Shown piece by piece: positions 1 to 7,249 of a stretch of 64,000 nucleotides of DNA. The first letter of the stretch is position 1. Each line of letters begins with the position of its first letter. Source of the DNA: Halonatronomonas betaini (lineage in GTDB: Bacteria > Bacillota > Halanaerobiia > Halanaerobiales > Halarsenatibacteraceae); NCBI RefSeq assembly GCF_015666175.1, contig NZ_JADPIE010000001.1:563741-627740 (forward strand). The letters are read 5' to 3'. Position numbers and translations under genes: made by a program. The notes beneath the pieces are model-generated. The model had not been told where the DNA came from. It did not search any database and was given only the letters and a program-made list of their open reading frames with translations.

Positions 1-9
1 TACAGAGTT

Positions 10-33
10 AAAGGGCCGATTTTAATCGGCCCT
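10..33 (-). terminator. Hairpin terminator, possibly bidirectional
   Basis: A perfect 11-bp inverted repeat, AAGGGCCGATT and AATCGGCCCTT with a 2-nt loop, lies just beyond the stop codon of the beta-propeller gene on the - strand. The + strand side is followed by an A/T-rich tract, so it may also end a + transcript entering from the left. No long T run follows on the - strand, so strength there is uncertain. Confidence 0.6.
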
Positions 34-47
34 TAATTTTAGTTATT

Positions 48-989
48 TTATTGAGATAACATTTTAATTCTCATATTATTGTCAGCAATAAAGATATTAT
101 TTTGATTATCTAGACTAATCGAGAAAATTCCGTCTCTTAAATCTTCAAATCTCCATATTTCTGACCCTTCTGGATCCAGTTTGAATATCTTTGTATCAGT
201 ATTAGCAGTATAGATATTATTCTGGGAGTCTGTGGCTAGAGACTGGACTGTCCCAGTATGGCCTTTAAATGTCCATAATCTTCTGCCATCCTGATTGAAT
301 TTTCTAACCTCACTATCCCTGCTTCCAGAAATAATATTATCCTCAGCATCAACTGCAATAGCTGTAACAGCATCCCAGTGACGATCATAATACCAGACCT
401 GGTTGCCGTCTGCATCTATCTTTCTCAAAGTATTATCTGTGCTGCCACTAAATACATTTCCCTCTGAGTCTACAGCAACAGCATGGACAGGTCCGGTATG
501 GCCATCAAATGTCCACAGCCTGGTACCCTCAGGGTTAAACTTCCTGACAAGACCATCCCTGCTGCCGGTATAGATGTAGCCAGAATTATCAACAGCAACA
601 GATGTTACATTAGACCAGTGGCGATCATACTGCCAGACTTCCTGGCCGTCAGAATTAATTTTTCGCAAAGTATTGTCAGAACTGCCACTATAAATATTTC
701 CGTTATTGTCAAGGGTAATTGAATTTACTACACCTCTATGGCCATCAAATACCCAGATCGGATTGCCATCAGAGTCCAATTTTTTAACAGAATTATCTGT
801 AGTACCGATATAAATATTGCCCTCAGCATCTACAACTATTGACTGGGCATCGAAATCTTCTAGATTGAGCTGCCAATCCAGGTTCTGAGCAGAAACTGTT
901 AAACCAGAAGTGATCATCACCAAAAAGAGGAAAGAGAAAACAATAACAAAACTTTTTGTGAACACAGAGAACTGAACTGATTTTGGCAT
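48..989 (-). CDS. Secreted seven-bladed beta-propeller repeat protein
   Basis: 313 aa. Residues 1-34 form a signal peptide with a hydrophobic core and a VSA cleavage site; there is no lipobox, so the mature protein is probably secreted or periplasmic. The rest is about seven repeats of 38-40 residues, each with D-x-x-G/N-N-I-Y-x-G-S-x-D followed by K-x-x-x-D-G-x-x-x-W, typical of PQQ/WD-like or two-component-sensor-type propellers. Repeats alternate between an FDGH type and a YDRHW type, showing duplication of a two-blade unit. No catalytic motif is visible, so a binding or scaffold role is inferred. A strong AGGAGGAT ribosome site precedes the ATG. Monocistronic. Confidence 0.8.
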   Translation of the reverse strand: MPKSVQFSVFTKSFVIVFSFLFLVMITSGLTVSAQNLDWQLNLEDFDAQSIVVDAEGNIYIGTTDNSVKKLDSDGNPIWVFDGHRGVVNSITLDNNGNIYSGSSDNTLRKINSDGQEVWQYDRHWSNVTSVAVDNSGYIYTGSRDGLVRKFNPEGTRLWTFDGHTGPVHAVAVDSEGNVFSGSTDNTLRKIDADGNQVWYYDRHWDAVTAIAVDAEDNIISGSRDSEVRKFNQDGRRLWTFKGHTGTVQSLATDSQNNIYTANTDTKIFKLDPEGSEIWRFEDLRDGIFSISLDNQNNIFIADNNMRIKMLSQ

Positions 990-1032
990 TTTTAATCATC
1001 CTCCTAGTAATTTCTTGATAGATATTGATTAA

Positions 1033-1060
1033 ATAATAGCATAAAAATTAACAATGTCAA
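1033..1060 (-). promoter_or_regulatory. Sigma-A-type promoter for the beta-propeller gene
   Basis: On the - strand, TTGACA (complement of 1055-1060) is followed after 16 nt by TATTAT (complement of 1033-1038), about 45 nt upstream of the start codon. This is close to the sigma-70/A consensus. Confidence 0.7.
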
Positions 1061-1114
1061 TAGAAAAATCAATATGCCAAAAAATATTTTCAAAGTATTT
1101 TAAAGTATGATCAC

Positions 1115-2353
1115 TTATAATATATCTGGATAATTTATAACTTTACCTTCCCAGGTTCTTATCTTAATATAACCTTTGCCCTGAGATATATTATAAATAG
1201 GGTTAATTGGGGTTTTACCAAGGCCTTCAGGTGCATTAATGATATATGTCGGTATAGCCATACCAGAGGTATAACCTCTAAGCTTTTCCATTATTTCAAT
1301 ACCTGTACTTACAGAAGTCTGAAAATGTTTAGTGCCTTTAACATTTTTAGCATGAAAAATATAATAGGGTTTAACTCTTGCCTTTAATAGTTCCTGGTTA
1401 AGCTTTTTCATAACATGGGGGTTGTCATTAATCCCCTTTAATAATACAGCCTGATTGCCAATCGGTATCCCGGCTTTACTAATTCTTTTGGTTGCCTGGT
1501 AAACTTCAGCAGTCAGTTCTTTAGGATGATTAACCTGGATATTAATATATAATGGGTGATATTTTTCTAGCATATCACAGAGTTCATCAGTAATTCTCTG
1601 AGGAACTGATACAGGCATTCTACTGCCGATTCTTATGATTTCAACATGATCAATAGCTCTTAGTTTTTTAAGTGTTTTTTCAAGTTGCTCATTAGTTAAA
1701 GTTAAAGGGTCTCCACCAGTTAATAAAACATCTCTAATTTCTTTATTATTTTTAATATATTCGATACTTTTATTAATCTCTTTTTGATTGTGATGCTGAT
1801 CAGTTTCGCCAATCTCCCTTCGTCTTTGACAGTGCCTGCAAAACATTCCGCAGATATTGGTTAATTTGATAATAAGACGATCAGGATACCTTCTAGTTAT
1901 TGTCCCAGCAGGATTTGTTAATTCCTCTTTCATCGGGTCTAATTTTCCACCATTATTCTGTAATTCTAATGAAGAGGGGAGGGCCTGTTTTTTAATTACA
2001 CAATCTGGATCACCAGGTTCGATCAGGCTTAAAAAATAAGGAGAAATTGCCCAGCGATACTTGTCTTCAGCAAGTTTTATTTCCTCAAGAGTTTCATCTG
2101 AGATATTGATCAGCTCTTTTAAATCATTAATATCGGTAATTCTATTATCCAGTTGCCATTTCCAATCATTCCAGTTATCTTCAGTAGCTTTCAACTTAGA
2201 CATAATTAATTTTTTATTATTTTCTATCTCATTTTTCATTTTTATACCGGTTTTAATTTTAGATTTTACCTGTAAATAATCATCTATAGTATCTTTAAGC
2301 TGACTGGCTCTTTTTAAGGCAGCTTGCCTATTTTCATCTAAGTTTTTTTCCAT
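1115..2353 (-). CDS. eam: Glutamate 2,3-aminomutase (radical SAM, PLP)
   Basis: 412 aa member of the lysine 2,3-aminomutase family. The radical SAM cluster motif CGMFCRHC has cysteines at 168, 172 and 175, and the PLP lysine is K380 in EGLGK. In lysine aminomutase the substrate amine is held by Asp293 and Asp330; here the aligned residues are K336 and N373, with the same 37-residue spacing and the same 7 residues to the PLP lysine. Lys and Asn at these places are the known signature of glutamate 2,3-aminomutase, which makes beta-glutamate from L-glutamate, an osmolyte in halophilic and marine anaerobes. The N-terminal 100 residues are charged and helical. It lies 22 nt behind a small membrane protein gene, probably one operon. 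Confidence 0.85.
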   Translation of the reverse strand: MEKNLDENRQAALKRASQLKDTIDDYLQVKSKIKTGIKMKNEIENNKKLIMSKLKATEDNWNDWKWQLDNRITDINDLKELINISDETLEEIKLAEDKYRWAISPYFLSLIEPGDPDCVIKKQALPSSLELQNNGGKLDPMKEELTNPAGTITRRYPDRLIIKLTNICGMFCRHCQRRREIGETDQHHNQKEINKSIEYIKNNKEIRDVLLTGGDPLTLTNEQLEKTLKKLRAIDHVEIIRIGSRMPVSVPQRITDELCDMLEKYHPLYINIQVNHPKELTAEVYQATKRISKAGIPIGNQAVLLKGINDNPHVMKKLNQELLKARVKPYYIFHAKNVKGTKHFQTSVSTGIEIMEKLRGYTSGMAIPTYIINAPEGLGKTPINPIYNISQGKGYIKIRTWEGKVINYPDIL

Positions 2354-2375
2354 TTTTTATCCACTCCTTGCATAA

Positions 2376-2630
2376 TTAAAGGTTAGTAATCTCTTCCAGG
2401 AGATTAATTATTCTTGTAAATGCAATAAGAATTAAACCTGGTAATAATAAAAATAAAAAAGATGAAAATACAATTCCAGTGACAACAGCTATTTCAGGAA
2501 TATCTAAAACATAAATTAAAGAGTGTTCTGGAATTATATTGGTAAAGACAGTCAAGCCAATTACAAATATTGCGACAATTATTAATAATAGACCTAAAAC
2601 AGAAAGTATAAAATTCAATAATTTATTCAT
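2376..2630 (-). CDS. Small two-helix membrane protein, unknown function
   Basis: 84 aa with two strongly hydrophobic segments (about residues 4-29 and 44-72) and a short acidic tail. I recognise no family. A GGAGAAATT ribosome site precedes the ATG. It is the first gene of a two-gene - strand operon with the aminomutase (22-nt gap), so a link to osmotic adaptation is possible but only inferred from position. Confidence 0.6.
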   Translation of the reverse strand: MNKLLNFILSVLGLLLIIVAIFVIGLTVFTNIIPEHSLIYVLDIPEIAVVTGIVFSSFLFLLLPGLILIAFTRIINLLEEITNL

Positions 2631-2676
2631 TTAATTTCTCCTTCCAGGCTAAATGGGTAAAAAACTCCACATAATA

Positions 2677-2705
2677 ATAATATCAATAAATTATCTAGTA
2701 TGCAA
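2677..2705 (-). promoter_or_regulatory. Sigma-A-type promoter for the membrane protein-eam operon
   Basis: On the - strand, TTGCAT (complement of 2700-2705) is separated by 17 nt from TATTAT (complement of 2677-2682), upstream of the ATG at 2630. It diverges from the promoter of the J-domain gene. Confidence 0.6.
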
Positions 2706-2742
2706 ATATATTGTAATTAGATTAAACTTTTTCTGTTTGTTA

Positions 2743-2751
2743 TGTTATAAT
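2743..2751 (+). promoter_or_regulatory. Extended -10 promoter for the TerB/J-domain gene
   Basis: TGTTATAAT is an extended -10 element (TG-N-TATAAT) 48 nt upstream of the TTG start. The -35 region (TTAAAC) is weak. Confidence 0.5.
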
Positions 2752-2799
2752 ATAAGATGATGGTATTTTAGCTTTATAGTTTACAAGGAGGTTTTTCTT

Positions 2800-3582
2800 T
2801 TGGGTTGTAGTCTTACCCTGACAGGGGCAATAATAGGTTTTTTATTTTTTAATATTCCAGGAGCAATACTTGGTGCCTTAATAGGTTATTTATTTGAAGG
2901 CAATTCAGGTGGTTCAAGTAGAAGATTTTCATATAATAGCCGTAATCTTCAACAACAGGAATTTTACAAAAATCTTTTTGGATTGCTAGCAGTATTTGCT
3001 CAGGGGGATGGTGTTGTTACAAGAGAAGAAATAGATATTGTTGATCATTTTGTTAGATATGAATTGAATTTAAGTGAGCAGGATAGAAAGATGGCCATTA
3101 AATTTTTTGATCAGGCTAAAAGAAATGGTTATGATTTAAAATATTATGCAGAAAAGATTGCAAAGTTAGTTAGATATAATCCAAATATTTTAAATTCTAT
3201 TATGAATTTATTGTTCCGTTTAAGTGATGCCAATGATGGCCCCAGTAAAAAGCAGGAAGAATTTTTAGATGAGTTACAATTTATATTCAGACTCAGTCAT
3301 GAAAAAAATTATCAGGACAGTAGAAGTTATAGAAATAATAGAACCGGCTCCAGAAGGATGTCCAGCAGGAACCGGCTAAAAGAAGCTTATAAAACTTTAG
3401 ACCTTGAACCTGGTGCTGATAAAAGCCAGGTCAAAAAGAAGTATCGGGAGTTAGCTAAAAAATATCATCCAGATAAGATAATAGCTAAAGACTTACCAGA
3501 TGAATTTGTGCAAATGGCCAAAGAAAAATTCACTGAGATACAGGCTGCTTATGAAGAAATCATGAAAAGTAAAAGAAGTTAA
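2800..3582 (+). CDS. TerB-like / J-domain membrane co-chaperone (DjlA-like)
   Basis: 260 aa. Residues 1-32 are a Gly-rich hydrophobic hairpin that should insert in the membrane. Residues about 50-170 resemble the acidic helical TerB domain. A C-terminal J domain (about 192-257) carries HPD at 223-225, the motif that stimulates DnaK ATPase. The order membrane segment-TerB-J matches DjlA. The start is TTG, chosen because AAGGAGG lies 8 nt upstream and no in-frame ATG fits. Its stop overlaps that of the convergent gene by 4 nt. It probably recruits DnaK to the membrane; the substrate is unknown. Confidence 0.8.
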   Translation: MGCSLTLTGAIIGFLFFNIPGAILGALIGYLFEGNSGGSSRRFSYNSRNLQQQEFYKNLFGLLAVFAQGDGVVTREEIDIVDHFVRYELNLSEQDRKMAIKFFDQAKRNGYDLKYYAEKIAKLVRYNPNILNSIMNLLFRLSDANDGPSKKQEEFLDELQFIFRLSHEKNYQDSRSYRNNRTGSRRMSSRNRLKEAYKTLDLEPGADKSQVKKKYRELAKKYHPDKIIAKDLPDEFVQMAKEKFTEIQAAYEEIMKSKRS

Positions 3583-4097
3583 CTATTTTTTTGAGACTTT
3601 TTATGCTCTCTACCTAAATTAATATAGGTTTTAGCAGATTCTTTTATTTTTTTCCTTTCTTCTTCAGTAGTCTCTCTAATAATTTTTCCTGGGAGCCCAA
3701 CAACAAGACTATTTGGCGGGATTTCTTTGCCTTCAGGGATTAAGGCATTTGCACCAATGATGCTGCCAGAGCCAATCTTTGCATCATTTAAAATAGTTGC
3801 TCCCATACCAATCAGGCATTCGTCTTCAATTTCGCAACCATGCAGGATAGCGGAATGGCCAACTGTTACATTTTCACCAACTATTAAAGGCTGGTCAAAA
3901 TCAACATGGAGAGTAGAATTATCCTGGATATTAGTACCACTTCCAATAATGATTTTATCCATATCTCCACGACCTACAACATTTGGCCAGATATTACAAT
4001 CTGCTCCAATTTTTATGTTACCGATTAATCTGACTCCTGGAGCAATATAGGCAGATTCGTCAATTTCTGGTTCTAGTTGATTATAAGAGTAATTCAT
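3579..4097 (-). CDS. Gamma-carbonic anhydrase-like hexapeptide-repeat protein
   Basis: 172 aa left-handed beta-helix protein with repeated [LIV]-G-x-x-x-x hexapeptides. Three histidines in the gamma-class zinc pattern are present: H64 in LHVD, and H81 and H86 in GHSAILHG. R43 and D45 of the conserved RGD-like turn are also there. Such YrdA/CaiE-like proteins form trimers and bind metal; carbonic anhydrase activity is not always demonstrated. AAGGAGG precedes the ATG. It is convergent with, and overlaps by 4 nt, the J-domain gene. Confidence 0.85.
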   Translation of the reverse strand: MNYSYNQLEPEIDESAYIAPGVRLIGNIKIGADCNIWPNVVGRGDMDKIIIGSGTNIQDNSTLHVDFDQPLIVGENVTVGHSAILHGCEIEDECLIGMGATILNDAKIGSGSIIGANALIPEGKEIPPNSLVVGLPGKIIRETTEEERKKIKESAKTYINLGREHKKSQKNS

Positions 4098-4125
4098 ACT
4101 ATGGCCTCCTTTATATATTCTTTAC

Positions 4126-4154
4126 TTGCATATAAACATATCATTTAATATAAT
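4126..4154 (+). promoter_or_regulatory. Sigma-A-type promoter for the nadD operon
   Basis: TTGCAT (4126-4131), 17 nt spacer, TATAAT (4149-4154). It drives nadD-yqeK, the LCP gene and rsfS, starting about 30 nt downstream. Confidence 0.75.
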
Positions 4155-4184
4155 GATATCATGAATTTAGGCTGGTGATAAGGT

Positions 4185-5378
4185 TTGATTGAAAAAAATA
4201 AGAATTGTGTAATTTATGGTGGAACATTTGATCCTCCTCACCTGGGCCATCTTTTTTTAGCAGAGGCTGCCAGGAGGGAGCAGAGTGCTGAGCAGGTTAT
4301 CTTTTTACCAGCCGGTGATCCTCCCCATAAAAAAAATAAAAAAATAACTGATGCTAGAGATAGATTAAATATGGTCAGGCTTGCAGTCAAAGATAATCCA
4401 TATTTTAATGTGTCTGATTTTGAGATTAAACAGACAGGTCTGTCATATACAGCAAAGACTTTAAGGTATTTTAAAAGTGAAGGTTTTAATGTATCTTTTA
4501 TTATTGGTGCTGATTCACTGGATGAAATATTTAGCTGGAAGGATCCAGAATATATTTTAGCAAATAGCAGGTTACTTGTTCTTCCAAGGAAAAATTATAA
4601 TATAGATAAAATTTTAACTAAAGATAAATACAAAAAATATATAGATAATATTAATAAATTAGCTGTTGGCAGAATAGATTTTTCATCAAGTCAGATTAGA
4701 GAACGAATAAAATCAAACAAAAGGATTAAATATATGACACCTTTTGAGGTCGAGGAATATATTGTTCGAAAGAGATTATATTTAAAATCAGAAACAGTTG
4801 ATCAGACTAAATTTGCACAGATTGATAATTATTTAAAAAATAATATGTCTGATGATAGATATCAACATACCTTAAGAGTCATTGAAACGGCTTCAAATAT
4901 AGCTGGTAATAAAGACTATTTAGAGAAAGTAAAAATTGCAGCTCTCTGTCACGACCTCTGTAAGGGATACCCGGAATCTAAATTGCAGAGATTAGTAAAA
5001 AACTCTAATTGGCCTTTAAAGTCTTTTGAATATAAAGAAGCTTCATTATTGCATGGACCTGCCTCTGCTTATTTAACAGAAAAAAAATTTGATATCACCG
5101 ATAACCAGATTTTAGAAGCAATTAGATATCATACTATCGGTCATCCGGACCTGGGTTTAATTGGCAAAATTATTTTTTTGGCAGATAAAATCGAACCTGG
5201 GCGAGATTATCCTGGAAGAGGAGAAATCTATAAGCTTGCTTTAGATGATATTGAACAGGCCATTTTAAAGCTTACTAATCATAATCTGGAATATTTGATG
5301 AATAGAAATATTGAAATTCATCCAAATTTGATTTTATTAAGAAATAGTATTTTGGGAGGTAGAAATAATAATGAATAA
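4185..5378 (+). CDS. nadD: NadD-YqeK fusion: NaMN adenylyltransferase plus HD hydrolase
   Basis: 397 aa, about twice the length of NadD. Residues 1-200 are nicotinate-mononucleotide adenylyltransferase: GGTFDPPHLGH at 12-22 is the HxGH nucleotidyltransferase motif and SSSQIR at 167-172 is the second signature; the product is deamido-NAD. Residues about 205-390 are a YqeK-type HD domain: H218, HD at 246-247, H280, RYHTIGH at 304-310 and ADKIEPGRD at 323-331, a family that hydrolyses Ap4A symmetrically. In most Bacillota these are two adjacent genes upstream of rsfS; here they are one continuous frame. The start is TTG, before the Rossmann strand. The next gene overlaps the end by 8 nt. Confidence 0.9.
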   Translation: MIEKNKNCVIYGGTFDPPHLGHLFLAEAARREQSAEQVIFLPAGDPPHKKNKKITDARDRLNMVRLAVKDNPYFNVSDFEIKQTGLSYTAKTLRYFKSEGFNVSFIIGADSLDEIFSWKDPEYILANSRLLVLPRKNYNIDKILTKDKYKKYIDNINKLAVGRIDFSSSQIRERIKSNKRIKYMTPFEVEEYIVRKRLYLKSETVDQTKFAQIDNYLKNNMSDDRYQHTLRVIETASNIAGNKDYLEKVKIAALCHDLCKGYPESKLQRLVKNSNWPLKSFEYKEASLLHGPASAYLTEKKFDITDNQILEAIRYHTIGHPDLGLIGKIIFLADKIEPGRDYPGRGEIYKLALDDIEQAILKLTNHNLEYLMNRNIEIHPNLILLRNSILGGRNNNE

Positions 5379-6567
5379 AAAAATTCCTCTCAAAGGGAAA
5401 TTATTTGTTATAGCGATTATTATTATAATATTTTTTGGCGGGATTGCCAGCCAATATCTGACTACTAACTTTTCTGCTCAGGAAAATAACCCATTTCCTG
5501 ATTCTAAAATAAATGTATTAATAACAGGCCATGATGATGACCACTATGGGGTTAGCAGAACTGATACAATCATTCTTGCAAGTATTGATATTGAGACCCG
5601 GCAGGCTGGCCTTGTATTTATCCCGAGGGATACACGGGTAAGTATACCTGGTAGAGGCATTAACCGAATAAATTCAGCTTATGCCTTTGGTGGAATAGAT
5701 TTAACCATTGAAACAATAGAAGATTTTTTAGATATAAATATTGATTATTATGCTGATTTAGATTTCGATGGTTTTATTAAAATCATAGATGCTATTGGTG
5801 GTGTTGATATTAATGTTGAGAGAGACTTAGATTATGTTGATAGAGCCGGTGACCTTAATATAAGTATTCCTGCAGGTCAGCAGACCCTGGATGGTGAGAA
5901 TGCTCTTGATTATGTTAGATATAGAGAATCTTCTCGAGGAGATATTGGCAGGGTTGAAAGGCAGCAGAAATTTGTCAATGCTGTAATTAGCCAGGCTTTA
6001 AGCCCTTCAACAATAGCCAGATTGCCATCTATCTACCAGGAAATTAATAGGGCAGTCGATACCAATATTCCATTAATTGATATATCATCATTTTTATTTC
6101 TGGCCAAAGATATTGATTTAAACAATCTGGAAACTGCCATGGTTCCAGGTAGTCCTGAATATATTGGAGGAGCAAGTTACTGGGTTCCAGATCAAGAAGA
6201 AACAGAGGCTTTAGTGCATAAGCTAATCCATAGCAAAGAATATATTGCTAACAATCAGACTGATTTAGTTATAAGTAATGGCAATGGAACAGCAGGAGTT
6301 GCTGGAAATCTGGCAAATGAGTTAGAAAGGTTTGGCTTTAATATCAAGAGAATAACCAATGCTGATCACTTTAATTATGAAGAGACAGAAATAAGGTATT
6401 ACTCTGATGAGAAAAGGCCTGCTGTTAATAATTTATTAAATTATATAGGTGGCGAAGCCATCTTTATTGATAATGAAGAGGAAGATTCAGAGATAAATAA
6501 AAGCAAGATTGAAATAATTATAGGACATGACTTTTTAGAAAGAGACCAGGAAGAGGAAGGGGTATGA
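5371..6567 (+). CDS. LytR-CpsA-Psr family cell-wall ligase with LytR_C domain
   Basis: 398 aa. A short cytoplasmic N-terminus and one transmembrane helix (about 10-30) anchor an extracytoplasmic LCP domain (about 45-235) with RTDTIILASID and the catalytic-site IPRDTR motif. A C-terminal LytR_C domain follows (about 290-345). LCP enzymes move undecaprenyl-linked polymers to peptidoglycan or other wall glycans. The gene lies between nadD-yqeK and rsfS, where several Clostridia also carry an LCP gene. It overlaps the upstream gene by 8 nt, so translational coupling is likely. Confidence 0.88.
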   Translation: MNKKIPLKGKLFVIAIIIIIFFGGIASQYLTTNFSAQENNPFPDSKINVLITGHDDDHYGVSRTDTIILASIDIETRQAGLVFIPRDTRVSIPGRGINRINSAYAFGGIDLTIETIEDFLDINIDYYADLDFDGFIKIIDAIGGVDINVERDLDYVDRAGDLNISIPAGQQTLDGENALDYVRYRESSRGDIGRVERQQKFVNAVISQALSPSTIARLPSIYQEINRAVDTNIPLIDISSFLFLAKDIDLNNLETAMVPGSPEYIGGASYWVPDQEETEALVHKLIHSKEYIANNQTDLVISNGNGTAGVAGNLANELERFGFNIKRITNADHFNYEETEIRYYSDEKRPAVNNLLNYIGGEAIFIDNEEEDSEINKSKIEIIIGHDFLERDQEEEGV

Positions 6568-6572
6568 ATTGA

Positions 6573-6926
6573 ATGGAAAGTTTAAGTAGTAAGGAAAAAG
6601 CTTTAAGAATTTCAGAAATAGCAGATGATAAAAAGGGGCAGAATATTTCAGTTTTAGAAGTTAATGAACTTACACCAATGGCTGATTATTTTGTAATAGT
6701 TAGTGGTCAGAATGAAAATCAGGTTCAGGCTATTGCCAGAGAGATAGAAGATAGTTTAGCTGAAGATGGTATAGAACCTCATAAAATTGCCGGCAGGGAT
6801 CAGGGACGCTGGATTCTTTTAGATTACCAGGATATTATTGTTCATATCTTTCATCACCAGGAAAGAGAGTATTATGATCTTGAGAGATTATGGGCAGATG
6901 CTAAAAAATTATTAGAAGATGCATAA
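6573..6926 (+). CDS. rsfS: Ribosomal silencing factor RsfS
   Basis: 117 aa, the usual family length. The conserved core (MADYFVIVSGQNENQ, then GRDQGRWILLDYQDIIVHIFH) binds ribosomal protein L14 and blocks 30S-50S joining under nutrient limitation. It follows the LCP gene by 5 nt; the ribosome site is the AGGAAGGGG at the end of that gene. It is the last gene of the nadD operon and has the standard nadD-yqeK-rsfS context. Confidence 0.93.
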   Translation: MESLSSKEKALRISEIADDKKGQNISVLEVNELTPMADYFVIVSGQNENQVQAIAREIEDSLAEDGIEPHKIAGRDQGRWILLDYQDIIVHIFHHQEREYYDLERLWADAKKLLEDA

Positions 6927-6934
6927 AAAATTCC

Positions 6935-6963
6935 TTGACAGTCAATTTAAATAATCATATAAT
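6935..6963 (+). promoter_or_regulatory. Sigma-A promoter of the leuS T-box transcript
   Basis: TTGACA (6935-6940), 17-nt spacer, TATAAT (6958-6963): a consensus promoter. The transcript starts near 6970 and runs through the T-box leader into leuS. Confidence 0.88.
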
Positions 6964-6979
6964 TTTAATATATAAATAT

Positions 6980-7216
6980 CTTATAAACGATGATAGAAAT
7001 TAGTAGGTATCATACTGATCGAAGAGAGCCGGAGGTGCTGGGATCCGGCATCAGTCCCTGTGCTGAACTCATTCTTGAGTTTCAGAGGTGAATAAATTAG
7101 CTTCTGACGTTAACAGCGTTAATGTTTTGAGTGAACCTTATTTATTAAGGTTAATCTGGGTGGTACCACGGGTATATAAACCTCGTCCCTTTTTCTTTCT
7201 GGGATGGGGTTTTAAT
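6980..7216 (+). promoter_or_regulatory. Leucine T-box riboswitch of leuS
   Basis: Stem I carries the AGAGAG-CCGG-AGGTGCTG distal features, and the antiterminator bulge consensus GGGTGGTACCACG lies at 7158-7170. A terminator follows: stem 7179-7189 with 7201-7211, then a T-rich tract. The probable specifier codon is CTC at 7068-7070 in GAACTCA, which pairs with a leucine anticodon and matches the downstream gene. Uncharged tRNA-Leu should stabilise the antiterminator and allow leuS expression. The leader fills the 323-nt gap between rsfS and leuS. Confidence 0.93.
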
Positions 7217-7249
7217 TATTTATAATAATAAAACAAGGGGATGATATTA

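Noticed and set aside
483-722. + strand 79-aa open frame inside the beta-propeller gene
   Set aside because: It is an antisense shadow of the repeated gene, with no ribosome site.
1115-2353. Lysine 2,3-aminomutase (kamA)
   Set aside because: The substrate-binding aspartates are replaced by K336 and N373, the glutamate-specific pair.
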